This document shows positions 16,277-23,635 of a DNA stretch of 64,000 bases, piece by piece. Source of the stretch: DATCMH01 sp036563505 (GTDB lineage: Bacteria; Pseudomonadota; Alphaproteobacteria; Rhizobiales; Beijerinckiaceae); contig DATCMH010000019.1 in the NCBI GenBank assembly GCA_036563505.1, positions 62,001 through 126,000 on the forward strand. The letters are read 5' to 3'. Made by a program: the position numbers and the translations under genes. The notes under the pieces are model-generated. The model was not told the DNA's origin and did not search any database. It saw nothing but the letters and a program-made list of their open reading frames with translations. How positions within the stretch are numbered: position 1 is the first letter of the stretch; each line of letters starts with the position of its first letter.

Positions 16277-17122
16277 ATGACCCGCTTGCCCACGCTGTTC
16301 GTGTCCCACGGCGCACCGGACATCGTGCTGCGGGAGAGCGCCGCGCGCGCTTTCCTCGAGGCTTTCGGTCGGACCTTGCCGCGGCCCCGGGCCATCCTCG
16401 TCGTCAGCGCGCATTTCGAGAGCCGCACGCCCCTCGTCACCATCGATGAGCACCCTGAGACGATCTACGACTTCGGCAACTTCGCCCCGGCGTTGCGGCG
16501 GCTGACATATCCGGCCCCGGGCGATCCAGCGCTCGTGCGCCGCGTCGCTGACCTCCTGCGAGCCGCGCACTTTCCGGTCGAATTCGCCGCGAACCGCGGC
16601 TTCGATCATGGCGCCTGGACGCCGCTGATGCTGCTCTTTCCCGAGGCCGACATCCCGGTCGTGCAGCTCTCCATCCAGCCCGAGGCCGGGCCGGAGCACC
16701 ATCGCGATCTCGGCCGGACATTGGCCCCCTTGCGCAATGATGGCGTCCTGATCCTCGCGTCTGGCGCGTTGACCCACAATCTCGCGGCGTATTTCGGCAC
16801 CCGCCGCGGGCGCGGCACGGAGGCGGCAATTGAACCCGAGCCCTGGGTCGAGACCTTCGCGACCTGGGTGAACGCGGCGGTCGCGGCGGGGCGCGTCGAC
16901 GACCTCCTGGATTACCGCCGCCGCGCACCCTCCGCCCGCGAGAACCATCCCACGGAGGAGCACCTCTTGCCGCTCTTCGTCGCGTTGGGCGCTGCGGAGG
17001 GCGAGACCGGCCGTCGCGTCCACGCGAGCCACGACGGCGGTGTGCTGGCCATGGATGCTTACGCATTCGGGGAAGTGGCGGGCGTTAAGGCGCTGGAGCG
17101 CACGACCGCTCTTGCGTCGTGA
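16277..17122 (+). CDS. Extradiol ring-cleavage dioxygenase, DODA/LigB-type (YgiD-like)
   Basis: 281 residues, the normal YgiD/DODA length. Metal ligands of the class III extradiol fold are visible: VSHGAPD at the N-terminus (first His), SAHFESR (second His), and GFDHGAWTPL (conserved His of the active site). HASHDGG lies near the C-terminus. The family uses Zn(II) or Fe(II) to open catechol-like rings such as DOPA. The true substrate is unknown. A GGAGG sits seven bases before the ATG. It is followed at once by a palindromic repeat. Confidence 0.88.
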   Translation: MTRLPTLFVSHGAPDIVLRESAARAFLEAFGRTLPRPRAILVVSAHFESRTPLVTIDEHPETIYDFGNFAPALRRLTYPAPGDPALVRRVADLLRAAHFPVEFAANRGFDHGAWTPLMLLFPEADIPVVQLSIQPEAGPEHHRDLGRTLAPLRNDGVLILASGALTHNLAAYFGTRRGRGTEAAIEPEPWVETFATWVNAAVAAGRVDDLLDYRRRAPSARENHPTEEHLLPLFVALGAAEGETGRRVHASHDGGVLAMDAYAFGEVAGVKALERTTALAS

Positions 17123-17124
17123 CC

Positions 17125-17236
17125 GTCATTCCGGGGCCGCGCAGCGGAGCCCGGAATCCACGACCGGCTGAGCGGGGTCGAGTGGCATCCGGCCCAGTCG
17201 TGGATTCCGGGCTCGCCTGCGGCGCCCCGGAATGAC
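17125..17236. repeat. Long imperfect palindromic intergenic repeat, family A (copy 1)
   Basis: 112 bases that begin GTCATTCCGGGGCCGC and end with the near-complement GGCGCCCCGGAATGAC. The inner arms GGAATCCACGAC / GTCGTGGATTCC also pair, so the transcript could fold into one long hairpin. A second copy lies at 31689-31804. The motif resembles mobile palindromic repeats scattered through rhizobial genomes. Confidence 0.85.
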
Positions 17237-17316
17237 AGACATTGTTGCGCGCGCGCCGCTCAGGGTTGCGACCAAGCGCGTTGCTAACGGCCGGGCGCGC
17301 GCGTTATCTCGCCGTC

Positions 17317-19053
17317 ATGGCCCGCGATACCCTGAAAATCCTCCTCGCTCAGCTCAACCCCACCGTCGGCGACATCGCCGGGAACGCCGAGAAGGCGCGG
17401 CGGGCGAGGGCCGAGGCCGCCCGGCTCGGCGCCGACGTCCTGATGCTGCCGGAGCTCTACCTCGCGGCCTACATGCCCGAGGACCTTGTCCTGAAGCCCG
17501 CCTTCCAGGAAGCCTGCCGCACGGCCTGCGAGGAACTGGCCCGCGAGACGGCGGACGGCGGTCCGGCGATCCTCGTCGGCCTGCCCTGGGCGGAGGAGGG
17601 ACGTCTCCACAATGCCTACGCCGTCCTCGATAGCGGCGCGGTCGCCGCGGTGCGCTTCAAGGTCGATCTGCCGAACTATGGCGTCTTCGACGAGAAGCGC
17701 GTCTTCCAGCCTGGCCCTCTGCCGGGTCCGGTGATGCTGCGCGGGGTTCGCGTGGGCCTGCCCATCTGCGAGGACATCTGGGGCGAGGAGGTGGTGGAAT
17801 GCCTCGCCGAGACGGGGGCCGAGCTGCTCCTCGTCCCGAACGGCTCGCCCTACCGCCGCAGCCGGCTGGAAGAGCGGCTCAACATCGCCGTGTCCCGCGT
17901 CGCCGAGAGCGGATTGCCCCTCGTCTACCTCAACCAGGTCGGGGGCCAGGACGAACTCGTCTTCGATGGCGGCTCTTTCGCCCTCAACGCCGACGCGTCG
18001 CTGGCCCTTCAGATGCCGGGTTTCGAGGAAGCTCTGACCCTCGTAACCCTCCGCCGGGGCGAGGACGGCTGGGAGGTGGAGGGCGGCGATCGCGCCGTTC
18101 TGGAGGAGGGCGACGAGGCCGATTACGCGGCTTGTACGCTGGGCCTGCGGGACTACGTCGAGAAGAACCGCTTTCCGGGCGTGGTGCTCGGGCTCTCGGG
18201 TGGCATCGACTCGGCGCTGTGTGCCGCCATGGCCGTCGACGCCTTGGGGCCGAGCCGCGTCCACTGCGTGATGCTGCCCTACCGCTACACGTCGAGCGCC
18301 TCACTCGACGACGCGGCGGCCTGCGCCGAGGCGCTCGGCGTCCGCTACGACACCCTGCCCATCGCCGATCCCGTCGAGGGCTTCGAGCGTGCACTCCAGC
18401 CGCTCTTCGAGGGCCGCCCGCGCGACATCACGGAGGAGAACCTGCAGAGCCGGGCGCGCGGCACGATCCTGATGTCGATCTCGAACAAGTTCGGCGCCAT
18501 GGTCGTCACCACCGGCAACAAGTCGGAGATGTCGGTCGGCTACGCCACGCTCTACGGCGACATGAACGGCGGCTACAACCCGATCAAGGATCTCTATAAG
18601 ATGGAGGTCTACCGCCTCTCGGCGCTTCGCAACCGCTGGAAGCCCGCCTTCGCGCTGGGGCCGGACGGCGAGGTCATCCCCGACAACATCATCACCAAGG
18701 CGCCCACCGCGGAACTCCGCGAGAACCAGACCGACCAGGACTCGCTGCCGCCCTACGACGTTCTCGACGACATCCTAGAGAGCCTCGTCGAGCGCGAGAT
18801 GCGCGTCTCCGAGATCGTGAACCGCGGCCACGACCTCGAAACGGTGAAGAAAATCGAGCGCCTGCTGTATCTGGCCGAATACAAGCGTCGCCAATCGGCC
18901 CCCGGCGTGAAGGTGACGGCCAAGAACTTCGGCCGCGACCGCCGCTACCCCATCGTCAACCGCTTCCGCGACGGCGGCGGCGCGGCCGTGGTGCGCGACG
19001 AGGCTTTGTATCGCGCCGTGGGGCAGGGGCGGGCGGAGCCGGTCGATGTGTGA
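17317..19053 (+). CDS. nadE: Glutamine-dependent NAD+ synthetase
   Basis: 578 residues; two domains as expected. Residues about 1-265 are the nitrilase-type glutaminase with the triad visible as LPELYLAAY (Glu), FKVDLPNYGVFDEKR (Lys) and LPICEDIW (Cys). Residues about 285-578 are the NAD synthase domain with the P-loop-like GLSGGIDSALCAAMAVDA and VTTGNKSEMSVGYATLYGD. It amidates nicotinate adenine dinucleotide using ammonia from glutamine. The ATG at 17317 begins the conserved N-terminal strand (LKILLAQLNPTVGD); upstream extension is repeat-derived. Confidence 0.96.
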   Translation: MARDTLKILLAQLNPTVGDIAGNAEKARRARAEAARLGADVLMLPELYLAAYMPEDLVLKPAFQEACRTACEELARETADGGPAILVGLPWAEEGRLHNAYAVLDSGAVAAVRFKVDLPNYGVFDEKRVFQPGPLPGPVMLRGVRVGLPICEDIWGEEVVECLAETGAELLLVPNGSPYRRSRLEERLNIAVSRVAESGLPLVYLNQVGGQDELVFDGGSFALNADASLALQMPGFEEALTLVTLRRGEDGWEVEGGDRAVLEEGDEADYAACTLGLRDYVEKNRFPGVVLGLSGGIDSALCAAMAVDALGPSRVHCVMLPYRYTSSASLDDAAACAEALGVRYDTLPIADPVEGFERALQPLFEGRPRDITEENLQSRARGTILMSISNKFGAMVVTTGNKSEMSVGYATLYGDMNGGYNPIKDLYKMEVYRLSALRNRWKPAFALGPDGEVIPDNIITKAPTAELRENQTDQDSLPPYDVLDDILESLVEREMRVSEIVNRGHDLETVKKIERLLYLAEYKRRQSAPGVKVTAKNFGRDRRYPIVNRFRDGGGAAVVRDEALYRAVGQGRAEPVDV

Positions 19054-19059
19054 GGAGGG

Positions 19060-19173
19060 TCAGCGACCGTAAGTGCGCTTGAGATCCCGGTCGCTCACCT
19101 TCACGGCGATCAGAGCGCCGACGATCACGATCGCCGGGAGGATCAGACTGACAAAGGCGACTTCGAGGGTCAT
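19060..19173 (-). CDS. 37-residue membrane protein, second gene of a two-gene cassette
   Basis: The frame starts at an ATG that overlaps the stop of the upstream 78-residue gene by ATGA. It encodes MTLEVAFVSLILPAIVIV and then a hydrophobic run ending in a basic cytoplasmic tail, KVSDRDLKRTYGR. One transmembrane helix, probably N-out/C-in by the positive-inside rule. It is too short for usual gene finding. The coupling to the 78-residue gene is the main evidence that it is translated. No family recognised. Confidence 0.65.
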   Translation of the reverse strand: MTLEVAFVSLILPAIVIVGALIAVKVSDRDLKRTYGR

Positions 19174-19406
19174 TCGTCGAGCTTATCCAACTGCCTTCTT
19201 GCCAAGATATGTAGCACGATGGCCGTGAACAACCAACCAATGGCGTTCAGGGCAAGTACGCCGGTCGTGACCTTCGAGCGAGCGTCTCCCAAGTTGATGA
19301 GAACCGCAACCGTTGGGGCGACCACGCCGACCGTGAAACATGAACCGGCCGCAGTGTTGAGCGCGTTCGCGAGCAGCTTGATCTTCTCGTCGCGGCGCAT
19401 CGACAT
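19170..19406 (-). CDS. 78-residue two-helix membrane protein, first gene of a two-gene cassette
   Basis: MSMRRDEKIKLLANALNTAA opens a cytoplasmic N-terminus; two hydrophobic segments follow (about 22-40 and 48-68), then the basic/acidic tail ARRQLDKLDE. ATG at 19406 or at 19400. Its stop overlaps the start of the 37-residue gene. GC over the pair is about 59% by my count against roughly 70% in the flanking nadE and gltX, suggesting separate acquisition. Divergent from gltX with 89 bases between starts. I have seen similar two-helix/one-helix pairs in other bacteria but know of no assigned function. Confidence 0.75.
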   Translation of the reverse strand: MSMRRDEKIKLLANALNTAAGSCFTVGVVAPTVAVLINLGDARSKVTTGVLALNAIGWLFTAIVLHILARRQLDKLDE

Positions 19407-19495
19407 ACTAGGCTACGATCTCGCTTCGCTTGCACGCCTACACCATGTAGCCGCCACGGCACAGCCGTCGTCCGTTCGCTTCCGCTGAGACACTC

Positions 19496-20842
19496 ATGAC
19501 CACCCCCGTCGTCCGCTTCGCCCCGTCGCCGACGGGCTATCTTCACATCGGCAACGCCCGGCCCGCGCTCTTCAACGCGCTCTTCGCGCGCCGGCACGGG
19601 GGGCGCTTCATCCTGCGTTTCGACGATACGGATCGGGAGCGCTCGAAGGCGGAGTACGCGGCGGCCATTGCGGAGGATTTGGCTTGGCTCGGCGTCGTGC
19701 CGGACCAGGTCGTGCGTCAGTCGGACCGCGTGGCGCTCTACGATGCGGTGGCGGAGCGGCTTCGGCGCGAGGGGCGGCTCTATGCCTGCTACGAGACGCC
19801 CGACGAGCTCGAATACCGGCGCAAGCGCCAGCTCGCCCGCGGGCTGCCACCGGTCTACGACCGCGCGGCGCTCGCCCTCACCTCGGAGCAGCGCGCCGCA
19901 CTGGAGGCGGAGGGGCGGCGCCCGCACTGGCGCTTCAAGCTGGAGCACCGCACCGTCGCCTGGACCGACCTCGTCCGTGGCGAGAGCCACGTCGACACCG
20001 CTTCCCTCTCCGACCCGGTGCTGGTGCGCGAGGACGGCACCTACCTCTACACGCTGCCCTCCGTCGTCGATGACCTCGAGCTTCACGTCACGCACGTCAT
20101 CCGCGGCGAGGACCACGTCACCAACACGGCGGTGCAGATCGAGATTTTCCAGGCGCTCGGCGGTGCCCTTCCGGTTTTCGGCCACCACAACCTGCTCACC
20201 ACGGCGAGCGGGGAGGGGCTGTCGAAGCGCCTCGGCCACCTCTCGCTGCGCGGCTTGCGCGACGCTGGGCTCGAGCCGGAGGCGGTCGCAGCGCTCGCCG
20301 TTCTCGTCGGATCGGCGGACGCCGTGCGGCCGGTGGCCGACTTGGACGAGCTCGCCGGGATCGTCGACCTCGCCCACGTCTCCCGCGCGCCGGCGAAGTT
20401 CGACGAGGCGGAACTGGAGCAGCTCAACGCCCGCCTTGTCCACGAGCTGCCCTTCGCTGAGGTCCATGACCGGCTGCTTGGCTTCGGCCTCGGCGACGGC
20501 GTGGCTGAGACGTTCTGGAACGCGGTGCGCGGGAACCTGACCCGCGTCGCCGACGCGGCCGATTGGTGGAGCGTCGTCCAGGGGCCGGTCAAGCCGCGGA
20601 TCGATGATGCCGACTTCGCGGCCGCGGCGGCCGAGTGCCTGCCGCCCGAACCCTGGGACGGGACAACCTGGAAAGTCTGGACTGAGGCCGTGAAGGCCCG
20701 CACGGGGGCCAAGGGCAAGGCGTTGTTCATGCCCCTGCGCCTCGCGCTCACCGGCCGCGACCACGGCCCGGAACTCGCCGGCCTCTTGCCCCTGATCGGT
20801 CGCGAGCGGGCCGAGGCGCGTCTGCGTGGCGGGTCGGCCTGA
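19496..20842 (+). CDS. gltX: Glutamyl-tRNA synthetase
   Basis: 448 residues, class I aminoacyl-tRNA synthetase. The HIGH-type motif is YLHIGNARPALFNALF near the N-terminus. LRFDDTDRERSK is the conserved DDTD segment, and the KMSKS-type loop appears as GEGLSKRLGHLSL. The length and the SKRLG variant fit the shorter of the two GltX forms found in many alphaproteobacteria, so a second gltX elsewhere is likely (inference). It ends three bases before the convergent DUF2865 gene. Confidence 0.94.
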   Translation: MTTPVVRFAPSPTGYLHIGNARPALFNALFARRHGGRFILRFDDTDRERSKAEYAAAIAEDLAWLGVVPDQVVRQSDRVALYDAVAERLRREGRLYACYETPDELEYRRKRQLARGLPPVYDRAALALTSEQRAALEAEGRRPHWRFKLEHRTVAWTDLVRGESHVDTASLSDPVLVREDGTYLYTLPSVVDDLELHVTHVIRGEDHVTNTAVQIEIFQALGGALPVFGHHNLLTTASGEGLSKRLGHLSLRGLRDAGLEPEAVAALAVLVGSADAVRPVADLDELAGIVDLAHVSRAPAKFDEAELEQLNARLVHELPFAEVHDRLLGFGLGDGVAETFWNAVRGNLTRVADAADWWSVVQGPVKPRIDDADFAAAAAECLPPEPWDGTTWKVWTEAVKARTGAKGKALFMPLRLALTGRDHGPELAGLLPLIGRERAEARLRGGSA

Positions 20843-20845
20843 GGC

Positions 20846-21994
20846 TTACTGCAGTGCCGTGTCCGGCCGTATCGGGCCGGCTGTCGGCGGCACCACGCGT
20901 ACGGTACGCCGGGCACCCTCGCTCGTGGTGACGCTGCGGGTTTGGCCCTCGCCGCGGGGCAGGGGCCGCTCCGTCTCGATGCTGCTCGGGCCGATGCCGG
21001 CCGATTCGTGGCTCGCTGTCGGCGCGGCCGCGCCGCTCGCCTCGAGGGCGGCCGCCTCCGCCTCGTCGGAGGCGGGCAGCTTCGCCGGAGCCGACAGCCG
21101 TCCGCCTCTGGCCTCGCGGGGCGGCGCGGGCGGCTTGGCGCGCGAGAGCTCTTCCGCCTTCTGCGCGCTCACCAGGATGTCGCCGCGGCGGCGCTCGATC
21201 ATCTCCTCGGCTCGCGCCAGAGCCTCGGCCCAGCTCTGACCGGGGGCCCGGCAGGAGCAGCTCGCGTCAAAGCCTTTCCTGAATTTCAGCGCCGCCGGCA
21301 GCGCGGAATAGGGCTCGCCCTTGATCGAGAGCGCCTGCTCGATGTCGCCGTCCGGCGACTTGCGATAGACCGCCATCGGCGCGTTGGGGCAGAGCGCCTG
21401 GCACATCTCCTCCGCCCCACCTCGGCCGCCCGGATTGTTGGCGAGGGGGAAGAAGGAGCCGTCGCAGGTGCGCACGCAGACGACCTGACTGCCGCCCCGG
21501 GCCCGAGGCTCGTCGTCAGGCAGCGGGGCCTCCAGCCCGTCGTCGGGCCGCAGGGCCGGGCCGCCGTTGAAGAGACGCTCGAAGAAGTTGCCGCGCGGAT
21601 CGCAGGCCTGCTCCACCGCGGCCAGGAGGGCGCGCCGGCGCGCCTCGACCCCGCCGTCGCTCTGGGCGAGGAGGCTGGCGTAATTCGCCTCCATGGCCCG
21701 CAGCCGCTGGGCGATGGAACCGCACTCGGCCGGCGGCGGCCCGCCGAAGAGGATGAACGGGCCGCGGTCGCAGCCGATCGAGCGGGAATAGCCCATGAGC
21801 CGGGCGATCTCGGCCCGCTGGCGCTGGGCGGCGGCGGCCATCTGCTGACTGCGCCCGCCGGAGCGGTCGAGGGACGCGAGCTCCGCCCGGTAGCGCTGGC
21901 ACGCGGCTCCCTGCGCTGCCGCCTCGCCGACGAGGAACGACGCGAGGAGGGCCATCGAGAGGCCGAGGCTGCGCAGGAACGAGGACATGACCAT
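20846..21994 (-). CDS. DUF2865 domain exported protein
   Basis: 382 residues. Signal peptide (MSSFLRSLGLSMALLASFLV, cleavage near EAAA). An N-terminal coiled-coil-prone, Gln/Arg-rich region with Cys pairs follows. Then comes the DUF2865 core: VVCVRTCDGSFFPL, EMCQALCPNA, YSALPAALKFR and CSCRAPGQSW, about residues 195-290. The C-terminal 100 residues are Pro/Ala/Glu-rich. DUF2865 proteins are alphaproteobacterial periplasmic or envelope proteins of unknown role. ATG at 21994 or 21988 equally possible. Confidence 0.85.
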   Translation of the reverse strand: MVMSSFLRSLGLSMALLASFLVGEAAAQGAACQRYRAELASLDRSGGRSQQMAAAAQRQRAEIARLMGYSRSIGCDRGPFILFGGPPPAECGSIAQRLRAMEANYASLLAQSDGGVEARRRALLAAVEQACDPRGNFFERLFNGGPALRPDDGLEAPLPDDEPRARGGSQVVCVRTCDGSFFPLANNPGGRGGAEEMCQALCPNAPMAVYRKSPDGDIEQALSIKGEPYSALPAALKFRKGFDASCSCRAPGQSWAEALARAEEMIERRRGDILVSAQKAEELSRAKPPAPPREARGGRLSAPAKLPASDEAEAAALEASGAAAPTASHESAGIGPSSIETERPLPRGEGQTRSVTTSEGARRTVRVVPPTAGPIRPDTALQ

Positions 21995-22175
21995 CGCGAC
22001 GGACCCGGGGCCGCGCCGCGCAGGTGCCGAACCGGATAAAGGCCGAATCGCCGCGAAGCGAGCGTCGGGAGGATAGGGGGACGTCGGGCGAGGCGATAGT
22101 TGGAGGGATCGCTTCATCTGGTCTGAACGCTGCCGCATTCCCACATTGGGCATCGGCACTGATGGAGGCGACAGG

Positions 22176-22697
22176 ATGCGACGGATCCGGCGGTTTTGGG
22201 GCGCCCTCGCGCTCGTCGCGGGCGCGGCTGCGGGGCTCGGCGCGGCCGTGGCCCAGGAGCCCGACCGCATTTTCAACAAATCCACCGTGTGGCGGCCTCT
22301 CACCCCCGACGACAAGCTCTCGGTCTACGGGCTCGACGACCCTGCGATCGAGGGCGTCGCCTGCCATTACACGACGCCGGAGCGCGGCGGCATCTCGGGC
22401 ACCCTCGGCGTCGCGGAGGAAGTCTCCGACATTTCCTTGTCCTGCCGCCAGGTCGGGCCGGTGAAGTTCAAGGAGAAGTTCGAGCAGGGCGCGATCGTGT
22501 TCAGCGAGCGCCGGTCGCTCATCTTCAAGCGCATGCGGATCGTGCGCGGCTGCGACGCCAAGCGCAACACCCTGGTCTACCTCGTCTACTCGGACCGGCC
22601 AGTCGAGGGATCGCCGAAGAACTCCACCTCGAGCGTGCCCCTCATGCCGTGGGGCACAGAAGCGCCGCCGAAGTGCGGGGACTGGGTGAAGTCGTAG
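22176..22697 (+). CDS. creA: CreA family exported protein
   Basis: 173 residues. Signal peptide to about residue 26 (AVAQ). The mature part matches CreA throughout: DRIFNKSTVWRPLTPDDKLS, VACHYTTPERGG, SDISLSCRQVGP and RRSLIFKRMRIVRGCDAKRN, then YLVYSDR. CreA is a periplasmic protein of unknown function that sits in the E. coli creABCD locus; no creBCD here. ATG at 22176 has GGAGG seven bases upstream; the frame extends 30 bases earlier but without a ribosome site. Confidence 0.9.
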   Translation: MRRIRRFWGALALVAGAAAGLGAAVAQEPDRIFNKSTVWRPLTPDDKLSVYGLDDPAIEGVACHYTTPERGGISGTLGVAEEVSDISLSCRQVGPVKFKEKFEQGAIVFSERRSLIFKRMRIVRGCDAKRNTLVYLVYSDRPVEGSPKNSTSSVPLMPWGTEAPPKCGDWVKS

Positions 22698-22707
22698 TTG
22701 GGACTTT

Positions 22708-22763
22708 CCCTCTCCCCTCCGTGGGAGAGGGTGGCCCCGCGTCAGCGGGGTCGGGGGAGGGGC
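22708..22763. repeat. Hairpin repeat, family B (copy 1)
   Basis: CCCTCTCCCCTCCGTGGGAG followed by a second small hairpin (CCCCGC...GCGGGG) and GGGGGAGGGG. It is the first of three repeats filling the 307-base gene-free stretch 22698-23004, which otherwise shows nothing coding. Related units occur at 43735-44092. Confidence 0.65.
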
Positions 22764-22822
22764 GCGCGGCGGCGAGCAGCGCTCGGCCGATAGGCCGATC
22801 AAAGCCCCTCCACACCACCCCT

Positions 22823-22909
22823 GTCATGGCCGGGCCTGACCCGGCCATCTCGGTTCATATTGCCCGGGACTTCGTGCCGAGGTTCGCGGGTCAGGCCCGC
22901 GAACGACAG
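22823..22909. repeat. Palindromic intergenic repeat, family C
   Basis: Two hairpins: GTCATGGCCGGGC...ACCCGGCCATC and GTTCGCGGGTCAGGCCCGCGAAC, the outer ends GTCA/CGAC loosely complementary. It resembles the GTCATGGCCGGGCTT-type repeats common in rhizobial genomes. Only one copy seen here. Confidence 0.6.
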
Positions 22910-22944
22910 TGAGGGCGTTATGACCCGCTTGGGTGGACGCCCAG

Positions 22945-22998
22945 CACCCCCTCATCCGCCCTGCTTCACAGGGCAGCCTCTCTCTCAAGAGGAGAAGG
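22945..22998. repeat. Hairpin repeat, family B-related (copy 2)
   Basis: ACCCCCTCATCCGCCCTGC, then GCAGGGC-like and CTCTC...GAGAAGG arms. The same words appear in reverse order at 43891-44092 (GGGAGAAGGTGCCTGCCGCA, then GGCGGATGAGG). It fills the last part of the 22698-23004 gap. Confidence 0.5.
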
Positions 22999-23004
22999 AC
23001 AGGG

Positions 23005-23343
23005 TCAGTTCGCGCAGGTGATCGCGAAGGGTCTGCCCGTAGCGCTCGAGCGGCTGAGCCGCTCCGTCGACCCCGTGACGTCCTCGGGCGCGGCAAGGCC
23101 GAAGCTGTCGGCGCGGGCGAAGCCCTGTGCCTCGCACCAGGCATTCGCGACCACCTTGCCGCATTCCTCTTTGCCGGACAGGCATTCGGCGACGCCGTAG
23201 CCGTCGCTTTGAGGGATGAGGAAGGTGGCGCCGTCGGCCGTCGCGGCCTGGGCCTTCACGCTCGCGCGCGAGAGTCCCGTGAACGAGGCGGCACCTGTGG
23301 CGAGGAGCAGGGAGAGGGCGAGCACGGCGGGGGCTCGGCGCAT
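23005..23343 (-). CDS. Small secreted protein, function unknown
   Basis: 112 residues. Signal peptide of about 27 residues (MRRAPAVLALSLLLATGAAS). The mature part has VAECLSGKEECGKVVANAWC then EAQGFARADSFGLA, with four cysteines including the C-terminal one (ITCAN), suggesting two disulfides. ATG at 23343 has GAGG eight bases upstream. The 292 bases between this gene and cysS hold both divergent promoters; I see only a weak TTGACG-N17-CAATGC candidate toward cysS. Confidence 0.75.
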   Translation of the reverse strand: MRRAPAVLALSLLLATGAASFTGLSRASVKAQAATADGATFLIPQSDGYGVAECLSGKEECGKVVANAWCEAQGFARADSFGLAAPEDVTGSTERLSRSSATGRPFAITCAN

Positions 23344-23635
23344 GGTGAAGACCTCGTTGACGCGAAAGCTCGCCTCCACTCTTTCGAGGCAGCCTTAAAC
23401 AAACCCTAAACGGGAGACGGAGACGGCCGTCTGGGGCGGCCGAGAAGCGGGCCGGCGTCTTGACGGATTCGGGGTGCGCGGGCAATGCTCTGCGGCATGA
23501 CGAGAACCGCCCGCTTTTGCGGAACCATCATTATTTGCAGCTAGCGTATCACGCTGGCTGGAGCCGTCTCGTCCTTACCAACCCGTTGGAACGAATCGAC
23601 TTCCGGCCCGCGGCCACGACGGGAGAGCGCGCGCC

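Noticed and set aside
19247..20764. A 505-codon minus frame
   Set aside because: Antisense to gltX and part of the small-membrane cassette; no domain visible.
23460..23488. TTGACG-N17-CAATGC as a cysS promoter
   Set aside because: The -10 hexamer matches the consensus poorly; left out of the features.
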